11,111 nt of DNA, taken from NCBI GenBank assembly GCA_029935275.1, contig JAOZKQ010000044.1, forward strand, positions 1-11,111, read 5' to 3'. A program made the position numbers and the translations under genes. The stretch comes from Bacteroidales bacterium. GTDB taxonomy: Bacteria; Bacteroidota; Bacteroidia; Bacteroidales; VadinHA17. This document shows, in pieces, positions 1 to 6,518 of the stretch (position 1 is its first letter; the number at the start of each line of letters is the position of its first letter). The notes below the pieces were generated by a model. That model made no database searches, was not told where the DNA came from, and worked only from the letters and a program-made list of their open reading frames with translations.

Positions 1-38
1 AGTGTAAAAGAAGTCAATGCTAAAATCTCCTGTATCAT
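1..38 (-). CDS. Possible small protein downstream of feoAB (start only, runs off the left edge)
   Basis: Ten bases after the feoAB stop codon, an ATG on the minus strand (position 38 down to 36) opens a frame that stays open to the window edge and reads MIQEILALTSFT. Only 12 residues are visible, so no family can be assigned from sequence. Many Bacteroidota carry a very small single-helix membrane protein, often cysteine-rich, directly after feoB, and the start M-I/W-Q-E-I is compatible with that group; this is inference from context. There is no clear Shine-Dalgarno, which is normal for this phylum, and no obvious terminator between feoAB and this start. It could also be a chance open frame. 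Confidence 0.4.
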   Translation of the reverse strand, partial: MIQEILALTSFT

Positions 39-48
39 AAGTTATTTT

Positions 49-2481
49 TTAGAGGAATAATCTCCCTGTTTGATAAACAATAAATGACATGATCCATGCA
101 AGGCTTGTCGTATAAAAAATAGTAAATGCTGCCCATTTCCAACTCCCTGATTCTTTCTTAATAGCGGCAATAACTGCCACACATGGAAAATAAAGTAAAA
201 TAAAAACCAAATAAGATGCAGCAACAACAGGATTATAAACATAGGATCCTGCTTTTTCCCCCTGAGTATATTTTTCCTGTTTTAAATTTTTTATAATGGA
301 ATTTGTACCAACACTCTCATCGGTCGAGGAATGATATAAAACGCCCATTGTACTGACAACCACTTCTTTTGCAACAATACCTGTCAATAAACTTACGCTC
401 ATTTTCCAATCAAAACCGAGGGGTTGCATGATGGGTTCAAAAAAATGCCCGATCTTTCCAATGTAAGAATTTTCCAGATTTGAATTTGCTGGTACCTGCT
501 GCTTACCTGAAAGCGCTTGTGTAGAAGATTGCGATGAAGAAGAGCTATCCTGATCTGGACCCAGGGGATAATAACTCAGGCCCCAGATAATAACCGAAGC
601 TACTAAAATTACACCACCCATCTTTTTAAGATACTGACCACCTTTGTTCCACATGTGTGCAATGGCAGAACGCATGGTAGGTACACGATAAGGTGGTAAT
701 TCCATAACAAAGGGCACTTCATCGGCTTTAAACAAAGTTTTATTAAATATTTTTGCAATAACCGAAGCCATCACTATGCCAAAAGTGTAAATAAGAAATA
801 AAACCAGGCCTGGATTTGAGGGAAAGAATGCCCCAATAATCAAAATATACACAGGCAAACGAGCACTGCAAGACATAAAAGGGTTGATAAGCATAGTTAC
901 CAGACGATTATTTCGATTTTTAATGGTACGGGTTGCCATTATTGCAGGGACATTGCACCCAAACCCCATAATCAAAGGAATAAATGATCGTCCATGCAGG
1001 CCAATTTTATGCATAATCTTATCCATAATAAATGCAGCACGGGCCATATAACCGGTATCTTCCATCAATGAAATAAAGAAAAAAAGAATAAGAATATTTG
1101 GAAGGAAAACAATTACACTGCCGACACCTCCAATAACCCCATCTACAAGTAGATCAGTGAATGGCCCGGGTGGTAAGACATAGCTCAACTTTGAAGACAA
1201 AAATGAAAATAAAAGTTCAAGCCATTGCATAGGATACTTTCCTACCTCAAATGTGGCAAAGAAAGTGATGAACATTATCAGAAACAGAAAGGGAAACCCA
1301 AATAACTTATTGGTAAGAAAAGCATCAATAATTTCTGAATTACTCCTTCGCATTTTGGTACTTTTTTCAAAGGTTTCCTTCAATGCACCAGAAATAAAAC
1401 CATACCTCGAATCCGTTATGATAGTCTCACTATCTTCTTTAATAATGCTCTCCAGCCTTTTTATCTCTGCATCAGCAACTTCATCAATTTCATTGAAAGT
1501 CTCCCACCTGGAAAGCGAAAATTTAGCTGCCTTGTCCTTTTCTAAAAGCTTAATTGCATAATACCTTGAAGATACTTTATCTGTAATATTTTTGATTTTC
1601 CAAATTACATCCTGGATTCTGTTAATAGATTTCTCGACCTCAACGCCATAGTTAATATGAATGTGCCGTACATGTGGTTCCTTTCCTTCATAAACCCTTA
1701 TTACCTTATCAAAAAGCTCTTCCAGACCTTCTCCCTTTGAAGCAACAGTTGGTACAATAGGAATACCTATCATCTTTCCCAGTGAAGAAAAATCAAACTT
1801 ATTACCTGATTTTTTCAGCTCATCATACATATTTAGCGCAATGACAACCCGAACATCCATATCAATAAGCTGAGTAGTAAGATACAGGTTTCTTTCCAGG
1901 TTGGAAGCATCTACAACATTAATAATAATGTCAGGCATTTCCCCAAATATGTATTTACGAACGTACAATTCATCAGGAGAATACGCCGAAATTGAATAAG
2001 TGCCTGGCAGATCAGTTATATTTAATAAATAACCATTATGACGAAACTTAGCTTTTCTGGAATCTACTGTTACACCACCATAATTACCAACATGTTCATG
2101 CGAATGTGAAACATTGTTATACAAAGTTGTTTTCCCGGAATTAGGATTTCCTACCAGAGCTATGTGAATAGATCTTCCTTTCTCCTGTGCAGATAGTTTT
2201 AGTTCTTCATCAGTAATAACCCCATTAAATTTTGCAGAATTTGCTTGAGAGGCTTCCTTTTCAGTAATTACTTCAACCAGTTTAGCTTCACTCCTTCTTA
2301 GAGATATTTTATAACCCATTACCTCGTATTCAATGGGATCTTTAAGAGGGGCATTTTTGATTACCCTGACTTTTTGCCCTCTGACAAAGCCCATCTCAAT
2401 GATCCTCTTCCTAAAGGCACCCCTACCTTTAACCCTTATAATAAAAGCACTTTCATTGCTAAGTATTTCTGCCAGGTTCAT
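49..2481 (-). CDS. feoB: FeoA-FeoB fusion, GTP-dependent ferrous iron transporter
   Basis: Inner-membrane Fe(II) importer with FeoA fused to the N terminus of FeoB; 810 aa from the chosen start. An in-frame ATG ten codons upstream (2511) is less likely, because MNLAEILSNES matches the usual FeoA start and the -7 promoter motif lies at 2509-2516. Residue numbers below use the 810-aa form. FeoA (SH3-like) covers about 1-75. The G domain shows G1 GNPNSGKTT (111-119), G2 around GGVTVD (135-140), G3 DLPG (157-160), G4 NMYD (217-220) and G5-like ASKGEG (247-252). A cytosolic helical spacer follows (about 270-385). The membrane domain starts near 393 and holds both Gate motifs, with their cysteines in GFGCNVPAIMATR (506-518) and MSCSARLPVY (536-545), plus GIVAKEVVVSTMG (701-713). 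A Ser/Gln-rich loop lies at about 641-670. Feo fusions of this type are known in Bacteroides. All key motifs are present and no frame disruption is seen. Confidence 0.96.
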   Translation of the reverse strand: MNLAEILSNESAFIIRVKGRGAFRKRIIEMGFVRGQKVRVIKNAPLKDPIEYEVMGYKISLRRSEAKLVEVITEKEASQANSAKFNGVITDEELKLSAQEKGRSIHIALVGNPNSGKTTLYNNVSHSHEHVGNYGGVTVDSRKAKFRHNGYLLNITDLPGTYSISAYSPDELYVRKYIFGEMPDIIINVVDASNLERNLYLTTQLIDMDVRVVIALNMYDELKKSGNKFDFSSLGKMIGIPIVPTVASKGEGLEELFDKVIRVYEGKEPHVRHIHINYGVEVEKSINRIQDVIWKIKNITDKVSSRYYAIKLLEKDKAAKFSLSRWETFNEIDEVADAEIKRLESIIKEDSETIITDSRYGFISGALKETFEKSTKMRRSNSEIIDAFLTNKLFGFPFLFLIMFITFFATFEVGKYPMQWLELLFSFLSSKLSYVLPPGPFTDLLVDGVIGGVGSVIVFLPNILILFFFISLMEDTGYMARAAFIMDKIMHKIGLHGRSFIPLIMGFGCNVPAIMATRTIKNRNNRLVTMLINPFMSCSARLPVYILIIGAFFPSNPGLVLFLIYTFGIVMASVIAKIFNKTLFKADEVPFVMELPPYRVPTMRSAIAHMWNKGGQYLKKMGGVILVASVIIWGLSYYPLGPDQDSSSSSQSSTQALSGKQQVPANSNLENSYIGKIGHFFEPIMQPLGFDWKMSVSLLTGIVAKEVVVSTMGVLYHSSTDESVGTNSIIKNLKQEKYTQGEKAGSYVYNPVVAASYLVFILLYFPCVAVIAAIKKESGSWKWAAFTIFYTTSLAWIMSFIVYQTGRLFL

Positions 2482-2508
2482 AAAAATTATATTACCATAA
2501 TAATTGTA

Positions 2509-2540
2509 CAAAAATAAACTATCCAGATCAACCCATCAAT
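2509..2540 (-). promoter_or_regulatory. Candidate feoAB promoter (Bacteroidota type)
   Basis: Read on the minus strand, TATTTTTG (2516 down to 2509) matches the Bacteroidota -7 consensus TAnnTTTG exactly. ATTG (2540 down to 2537) sits 20 nt upstream where the -33 TTTG element is expected. Transcription would begin near 2502, giving a leader of about 20 nt before the ATG at 2481. Confidence 0.55.
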
Positions 2541-2557
2541 ACCAAAATATGGGTATT
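2538..2557. promoter_or_regulatory. Inverted repeat over the feoAB -33 region, candidate operator
   Basis: AATACC (2538-2543) and GGTATT (2552-2557) form a perfect 6-bp inverted repeat with an 8-nt spacer, overlapping the presumed -33 element of the feoAB promoter. The position suits a metal-responsive repressor, but the sequence does not match a Fur or DtxR box that I can recognise, and arms this short also occur by chance in AT-rich DNA. Confidence 0.25.
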
Positions 2558-2573
2558 TTATGAACAGGTTAAA

Positions 2574-2588
2574 CATAAGGAGCTTATG
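2574..2588. repeat. Short palindrome upstream of feoAB
   Basis: CATAAG (2574-2579), GAG, CTTATG (2583-2588) is a perfect 6-3-6 inverted repeat about 35 bp upstream of the feoAB -33 element. It could be a second protein-binding site. On the plus strand it also contains an AAGGAG followed three bases later by an ATG. Confidence 0.25.
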
Positions 2589-2798
2589 AAACTTACTCAA
2601 AAGGGTAATTCAGGAATAGAAATTTACCCCGGATTAAAATATTTGATAATAAAATGAGGTCAAAAAATAATCCGAATCCCGATTCTAAATCAGGAAATCA
2701 ATCCTCAAACCAATAATATATATTGATGATTCGAAAAAGGGAATACAAATTTTAATGCAATTCATTTAAACTACATCAAACCGTAAAATATAAACTAT

Positions 2799-2819
2799 TG
2801 GATTTTTCTCTGAAATCCA
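2799..2819 (-). terminator. Hairpin directly after the PUR-family gene
   Basis: TGGATTT (2799-2805) and AAATCCA (2813-2819) form a perfect 7-bp stem with a 7-nt loop, starting right after the TAG stop at 2820-2822 on the minus strand. The RNA after the stem is U-rich but interrupted (AUAGUUUAUAUUUUA), so this is a plausible but not ideal intrinsic terminator. The rest of the gap down to 2558 holds nothing else I recognise apart from the short palindrome at 2574-2588. Confidence 0.45.
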
Positions 2820-3206
2820 CTATTCCTTTGTATCCTCCAGATCTTCAAATTCCACCTTTGTGTAGTCATTTGAAACAGTGTTTTCAGTTTTCTGTGGATC
2901 TGTATCAGGTGTTTTTTCCAAAAGTACAGGATTAGCCTTTTTAATAAATTCTATTACTTCTGCCAATCCATCTGAGAATTTTTCGAAATCTTCTTTATAA
3001 AGAAATAATTTATGCTTTTCGAAAAAAGGCTGGCCATCCCTCCCAAATCTTTTTTTACTTTCAGTCAGTGTCAGGTAATAATCATTCCGTCTTGTGGCTT
3101 TTACATCAAAAAAATAAGTCCTTTTCCCTGCTCTTACTGCTTTTGAAAAAATATCCTCACGGTCATTTCTCCCATTCTCTCCTTTTTTATCAAATCCTTC
3201 TTCCAT
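2820..3206 (-). CDS. PUR-family (DUF3276) nucleic-acid-binding protein
   Basis: A 128-aa protein with one PUR repeat at about residues 19-89: it starts IFSKAVRAGKRTYFFDVK, continues with the DYYLTLTESKKRF strand segment, and ends with the KLFLYKEDFEKFSDGLAEVIEFIKK helix. This is the bacterial DUF3276/PUR-alpha-like family, small cytosolic proteins that bind single-stranded DNA or RNA; two such repeats fold together, so a homodimer is expected. The Borrelia relative BpuR is a known nucleic-acid-binding regulator. The first 18 residues are charged and probably disordered, as is the acidic C-terminal tail (about 95-128). The ATG at 3206 is the only sensible start and has just a weak AAGA upstream. 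The gene is transcribed divergently from nusB. Its targets in this organism cannot be read from sequence. Confidence 0.88.
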   Translation of the reverse strand: MEEGFDKKGENGRNDREDIFSKAVRAGKRTYFFDVKATRRNDYYLTLTESKKRFGRDGQPFFEKHKLFLYKEDFEKFSDGLAEVIEFIKKANPVLLEKTPDTDPQKTENTVSNDYTKVEFEDLEDTKE

Positions 3207-3242
3207 TCTTAAGTTGTTTATATTAGGCTATTTTACAGGAGA

Positions 3243-3273
3243 CAAAAGTAAAAAAAAATTAAATTATTAGAAA
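3243..3273 (-). promoter_or_regulatory. Candidate promoter of the PUR-family gene
   Basis: On the minus strand TACTTTTG (3250 down to 3243) matches TAnnTTTG exactly. TTTC (3273 down to 3270) lies 19 nt upstream, one mismatch from the -33 TTTG. The start of transcription would be near 3236, with a leader of about 30 nt. Confidence 0.5.
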
Positions 3274-3286
3274 TTTATTTTTCTAA
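3267..3286. promoter_or_regulatory. Inverted repeat over the PUR-gene -33 element, candidate operator
   Basis: TTAGAAA (3267-3273) and TTTCTAA (3280-3286) form a perfect 7-bp inverted repeat with a 6-nt spacer, covering the -33 element of the leftward promoter. A second small palindrome, ACTAC-TT-GTAGT, lies at 3300-3311 in the same divergent region. Either could bind a regulator, but the DNA is very AT-rich and chance is a real alternative. Confidence 0.3.
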
Positions 3287-3343
3287 ATCTAAAGATACAA
3301 CTACTTGTAGTGAAAGGATTATTATTTGCTTTCTTTATTTATA

Positions 3344-3376
3344 TTTGTCTGAAAATTAAAAAAGATTGTATTTTTG
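3344..3376 (+). promoter_or_regulatory. Candidate nusB promoter
   Basis: TTTG (3344-3347), a 21-nt spacer and TATTTTTG (3369-3376) match the Bacteroidota -33/-7 pattern. Transcription would start near 3383, about 20 nt before the ATG at 3403. This supports the internal start for nusB, since the upstream in-frame GTG at 3310 would precede the promoter. Confidence 0.55.
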
Positions 3377-3402
3377 CAGTTATATTAAAGTTCTTTAAAA
3401 TT

Positions 3403-4350
3403 ATGATTAACCGAAGGTTATTGAGAATTAAGGTTTTGCAGGTTTATTATGCTTATGTTAAAAAAGATAATGCTTCCCTAAACTCGGGAGAAAATGAGCT
3501 CTTACATAGTATTGAAAAATCTTTTGACCTATATTATTTATTATTTCAGTTAATCATTGATATTGTTACATACGCTGAATCCAGAATAAATTTGGCGCGT
3601 CAAAAAAGAATGCCTACATATGACGACCTCCATCCAAACACGGCTTTTATTGATCTTTGGTTTATTAAAGAGTTGAGCCACTCTCCTTCTTTTAATTCTG
3701 TGATTAATCAAAAGAAGCTTAGCTGGATAAACTATCAGGAAGTGATAAAAAAACTATTTTTAATAATTTCAGAATCTGATGATTATCAAGACTTTATCAC
3801 TAAAGACCATAATCCTGAGAATGAAATGGCATTTCTTATCAAAGTCTATTCAGAATTTATAGCAACATCTGATGATCTCAGTCAATGTCTTGAGGAACAA
3901 AGTATTTATTGGAACGATGATATGGAACTGGCTATTTCTGATATCATTAAAACTATAAAAAGGTCAAGGCCCGGAAAGATACTGTTACCTGATGGTGATA
4001 AGATGTTTAAAAATACAGATGATAAGGATTTTGCCATTAAACTGTTTCGTAAAACAGTTTTACACCGGAAGGAAAATAAAGCATTGATAGAAAAGCAGGT
4101 CAAGAACTGGGATGTAGATCGAATTGCCTTTATGGATACACTAATCATGGAACTTGCTATTACGGAAATGGTGGAATTCCCGGAAATACCGGTAAAAGTA
4201 TCTCTAAATGAATATATTGAAATTTCGAAATGGTATAGCTCAAATAAAAGTGGCAACTTTATTAATGGGATACTTGACAAAATTACAGCACGACTAAGAA
4301 AATCTAAAACCATTGTGAAGCAAGGAAAGGGTTTAGTCGGTGAAGTTTGA
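3403..4350 (+). CDS. nusB: Long-form transcription antitermination factor NusB
   Basis: A 315-aa NusB-family protein. NusB binds boxA RNA with NusE (ribosomal protein S10) and helps RNA polymerase read through rRNA operons. The N-terminal helix is recognisable (INRRLLRIKVLQVYYAYV, residues 2-19) and the C-terminal half is classic: NWDVDRIAFMDTLIMELAI (235-253), then PVKVSLNEYIEISKWYS (263-279) and FINGILDKI (286-294). Between them lies an insertion of roughly 150-180 residues without a domain I know (about 25-205), which makes the protein more than twice the usual ~140 aa; long forms of this kind are usual in Bacteroidota. The frame stays open upstream to a GTG at 3310, but the ATG at 3403 opens the conserved N terminus and follows the promoter. 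The gene appears to be transcribed alone. Confidence 0.92.
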   Translation: MINRRLLRIKVLQVYYAYVKKDNASLNSGENELLHSIEKSFDLYYLLFQLIIDIVTYAESRINLARQKRMPTYDDLHPNTAFIDLWFIKELSHSPSFNSVINQKKLSWINYQEVIKKLFLIISESDDYQDFITKDHNPENEMAFLIKVYSEFIATSDDLSQCLEEQSIYWNDDMELAISDIIKTIKRSRPGKILLPDGDKMFKNTDDKDFAIKLFRKTVLHRKENKALIEKQVKNWDVDRIAFMDTLIMELAITEMVEFPEIPVKVSLNEYIEISKWYSSNKSGNFINGILDKITARLRKSKTIVKQGKGLVGEV

Positions 4351-4363
4351 TCTTGTATTAGAG

Positions 4364-4437
4364 TGCCTTAATTCACAATATCAAAAGCTAAAATAGCTTA
4401 CATATTTTAAGGCATTAGCTTTATTAATTATTTTTCT
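4364..4437 (+). terminator. Three-tier hairpin after nusB, likely terminator
   Basis: Fourteen bases after the nusB stop, three nested perfect arms form one long stem: TGCCTTAA (4364-4371) with TTAAGGCA (4407-4414), AATAT (4377-4381) with ATATT (4402-4406), and AAGCTA (4385-4390) with TAGCTT (4394-4399) closed by an AAA loop. A T-rich stretch with a run of five T follows (to about 4437). Intrinsic termination of nusB is the simplest reading, but the stem is longer and more structured than needed. Confidence 0.5.
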
Positions 4438-4621
4438 AAGGGTACTGATCAAATATTTTCAAACTTTAAGGTGGTCAACAGAGTCCGTTTAGAAACATTA
4501 AATATATTTAGTTAAATTTGGCATCTTATTAATATTTAGCCATTTAACCCTTTAATATATTAATATTCTAACTTTTTAAGCAAAACTCTTTAATTAATTT
4601 ATTAATAATTGTTGTTTTACT
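4438..4621. other. AT-rich gap between nusB and the DUF1573 gene, no gene seen
   Basis: Between the nusB hairpin and the DUF1573 promoter motif the DNA is very AT-rich, particularly from about 4497 onward, with runs such as TTAATATT and TTAATTAATTTATTAAT. I see no open frame with protein character and no RNA gene. It may act as an A/T-rich upstream promoter element, which is inference only. Confidence 0.5.
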
Positions 4622-4653
4622 ATTGGACAACTAAATTAAAACTCGTTATTTTG
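4622..4653 (+). promoter_or_regulatory. Candidate promoter of the DUF1573-yajC-ybbR-coaE operon
   Basis: ATTG (4622-4625), a 20-nt spacer and TTATTTTG (4646-4653) fit the Bacteroidota pattern, with one mismatch in the TA of the -7 element and one in the -33. The leader would be short (about 13 nt) before the ATG at 4673. Confidence 0.4.
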
Positions 4654-4672
4654 CATCCGGAATTTTCATAAA

Positions 4673-5119
4673 ATGAGAAGAAGTTTTACCATATTGTTTT
4701 CTTTTTTAGTTACATTGTTGATTTCTGTCTCTTGCGTAGATAAAAACAATAATTCTTCTGATAATCAGTTTGCTGTAATAGATTCGCTGACAGGTAATCC
4801 AAAGATTGTTTTTAACAAGGATTCTCATGACTTTGGCACAATTGTTCAGGGAGAAATGGTAAGTTATACTTTTTTATATCAAAATGAGGGGGATGGAGGC
4901 CTGGTTCTTACTTCTGCTTCATCTTCCTGTGGTTGTACTATTCCAAATTATAGTAAAAAACCTTTGCTTCCGGGTAAGGAAGGCAAACTGGAGGTCGTAT
5001 TTGACAGCAAAGGGAAAATGGGTACACAAAACAAAACAATTGCAATAAGGACAAATGGTGTACCGGCAAGAAAGATATTAAATATCCATGTCGTAGTAGT
5101 TTCACCTAGTATGAATTAA
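4673..5119 (+). CDS. DUF1573 lipoprotein
   Basis: A 148-aa exported protein. The N terminus is a lipoprotein signal: MRRS, a hydrophobic stretch (about 5-18) and a lipobox ending at Cys21 (ISVSC). After a short Asn/Ser-rich linker, one DUF1573 domain covers about residues 44-143. It shows the typical FGTIVQGEMVSYTFLYQNEG strand pair (54-73), the CGC motif (Cys86, Cys88) in SSSCGCTIP and the LPGKEGKLEVVFDSKGKMG segment (99-117). DUF1573 folds as an Ig-like beta sandwich and is abundant in Bacteroidota and Planctomycetes; its molecular role is unknown. The mature protein should be anchored in the envelope. It is followed 24 nt later by yajC and is probably the first gene of that operon. A link with export or envelope quality control is suggested only by this neighbourhood. 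Confidence 0.88.
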   Translation: MRRSFTILFSFLVTLLISVSCVDKNNNSSDNQFAVIDSLTGNPKIVFNKDSHDFGTIVQGEMVSYTFLYQNEGDGGLVLTSASSSCGCTIPNYSKKPLLPGKEGKLEVVFDSKGKMGTQNKTIAIRTNGVPARKILNIHVVVVSPSMN

Positions 5120-5143
5120 ATCAATTTTTTTAAATAATTAATT

Positions 5144-5467
5144 ATGAGTAATTTACAATTTATTTTTCTAATGGCACCACCTGCAGAAGGTCAAAGCCCA
5201 CTTACTACATTTCTTCCACTTATTTTAATAGTGGGCGTGTTTTACATGTTTATGATCAGGCCACAAATGAAAAAACAAAAAGAACTAAAAACCTATAGGG
5301 AAAGTTTAAAGAAAGGCGATAAAGTAGTAACAACAGGTGGAATTTACGGAAAAGTTGTAGAGATAAAGGATCAATTTGCCAGTGTTGAGATTGCAGACAA
5401 GGTTAGAATTAAAATTGACAAAAGTGCAATACTAAAAAGTCCAGACGATATTCCTGCACAAAAGTAA
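5144..5467 (+). CDS. yajC: Preprotein translocase accessory subunit YajC
   Basis: A 107-aa inner-membrane protein matching YajC over its full length. YajC associates with SecD-SecF and YidC in the holotranslocon and is a dispensable accessory of Sec-dependent export. One transmembrane helix covers about residues 19-37 (TFLPLILIVGVFYMFMI). It is followed by the family signature IRPQMKKQKELK (38-49) and a soluble domain with GDKVVTTGGIYGKVVEI (58-74) and the DKVRIKIDKSAI strand (85-96). Length is normal. The ATG at 5144 begins the conserved N terminus and has no clear Shine-Dalgarno. secD and secF are not in this window. It lies 24 nt after the DUF1573 gene and 58 nt before the YbbR-like gene. 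Confidence 0.95.
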   Translation: MSNLQFIFLMAPPAEGQSPLTTFLPLILIVGVFYMFMIRPQMKKQKELKTYRESLKKGDKVVTTGGIYGKVVEIKDQFASVEIADKVRIKIDKSAILKSPDDIPAQK

Positions 5468-5525
5468 AGTTTTCTTCAAGCCTGTATATGTTTTTATAAA
5501 TCAGGTTATTAAGGTTTAAGGATTA

Positions 5526-6518
5526 ATGCAACTTCCTAAAATAAATTTGTCCGGCAAAAAAAAATGGCTGAAAGAGAAAATTGACAGAGATTTTTTTATT
5601 TTTCTGTTTTTTCTTTTTCTATCATCTCTTTTTTGGTTACTAAACGAATTAAATAAGGAAGCAATTGCTGATGTTTCTATCCCGGTTCACTATGAGAACC
5701 TTTTTAAGGATAAGATTCTGATTAATGAGGTCCCCTCACATATTGTTCTCAAAATCCAGGCTCCAGGGCATACACTGTTAAAGTATAAGCTAAGTCCAAG
5801 ATTGGTACCCATAAGCCTTGATTTGAAATCTTATCTGGTATATCAAAGAGGACAATCATTCGAATATTATGTGGTAACAAAAGACCTGCGTGGAAGATTA
5901 AAACGCAGATTTTCCGGTGAAATGAATATTCTGGAAATTCAACCTGACACACTGTATTTTAAATTTGATATTTCAAAATCAAGGAAAGTCGCCGTAGTAC
6001 CCCATATTAATTTCAATCTGGAAAAACAATATATGCTAAGTAGTGCCGTAAGCACTTCACCGGACAGCATACTGGTTACAGGTCCTTCTTCAATCATTGA
6101 TACTTTAAGGGATATACATACCGAAAAAATGAATTATCCCGGACTAAAAAGAGCGATAAATGAAGAAGTCGAACTGATTAAAACAAAGGGTATTAACTAT
6201 TCAGTAGAAAAAGTTTTTATTACAATACCTGTTGAACAATATACTGAAGCCACATTAAAAGTTCCTATAATTGTGTCAAATTTGCCGGATTCTTTAAATC
6301 TAAGAACATTCCCCGATCAGGTTACCTTGACTTGTAACGTGGCTCTGGGCCGCTATGAAAATATTACTCCAAGAATATTCAGGGCTGAAGTTGATTATTC
6401 TTCTATAAGTACAAATATTGGGAAACAATTAAAGGTAAAAATAGCTTCATTTCCTGATTATGTTCAATCAGTTAGAATAAGTCCTGCATTTGTGGATTTT
6501 ATAATTGAAAAAAAATAA
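5526..6518 (+). CDS. YbbR/CdaR-like membrane-anchored protein
   Basis: A 330-aa protein with one N-terminal membrane anchor (about residues 23-40, FFIFLFFLFLSSLFWLLN) after a basic cytosolic stretch, so the bulk should lie outside the membrane. The rest reads as three YbbR-type beta modules, at about 48-148, 152-235 and 243-328; the second carries the typical VTGPSSIIDTLRDI segment (184-196). In Firmicutes CdaR, with the same layout, binds and regulates the diadenylate cyclase CdaA. Here no cdaA is adjacent, so that role is not established. A gene of this kind between yajC and coaE is a common Bacteroidota arrangement. AAGG five bases before the ATG at 5526 is a reasonable ribosome binding site. 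Its TAA overlaps the coaE ATG by one base (TAATG), suggesting translational coupling. Confidence 0.82.
   Translation: MQLPKINLSGKKKWLKEKIDRDFFIFLFFLFLSSLFWLLNELNKEAIADVSIPVHYENLFKDKILINEVPSHIVLKIQAPGHTLLKYKLSPRLVPISLDLKSYLVYQRGQSFEYYVVTKDLRGRLKRRFSGEMNILEIQPDTLYFKFDISKSRKVAVVPHINFNLEKQYMLSSAVSTSPDSILVTGPSSIIDTLRDIHTEKMNYPGLKRAINEEVELIKTKGINYSVEKVFITIPVEQYTEATLKVPIIVSNLPDSLNLRTFPDQVTLTCNVALGRYENITPRIFRAEVDYSSISTNIGKQLKVKIASFPDYVQSVRISPAFVDFIIEKK

Noticed and set aside
2482..2511. Ten-residue N-terminal extension of FeoA-FeoB from the ATG at 2511
   Set aside because: The extension overlaps the -7 promoter motif and does not fit the FeoA start; MNLAEIL at 2481 does.
3310..3402. In-frame upstream extension of nusB from a GTG, giving a hydrophobic N terminus
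   Set aside because: The conserved NusB start is INRRLLRIKVLQ, right after the ATG at 3403, and the best promoter (3344-3376) lies inside the extension; the hydrophobic look comes from AT-rich promoter DNA.
3906..4313. Long open frame antisense to nusB
   Set aside because: It lies wholly within a well-supported gene, is rich in Ser/Ile/Leu as expected from complementing Lys/Glu/Asp codons, and shows no domain.
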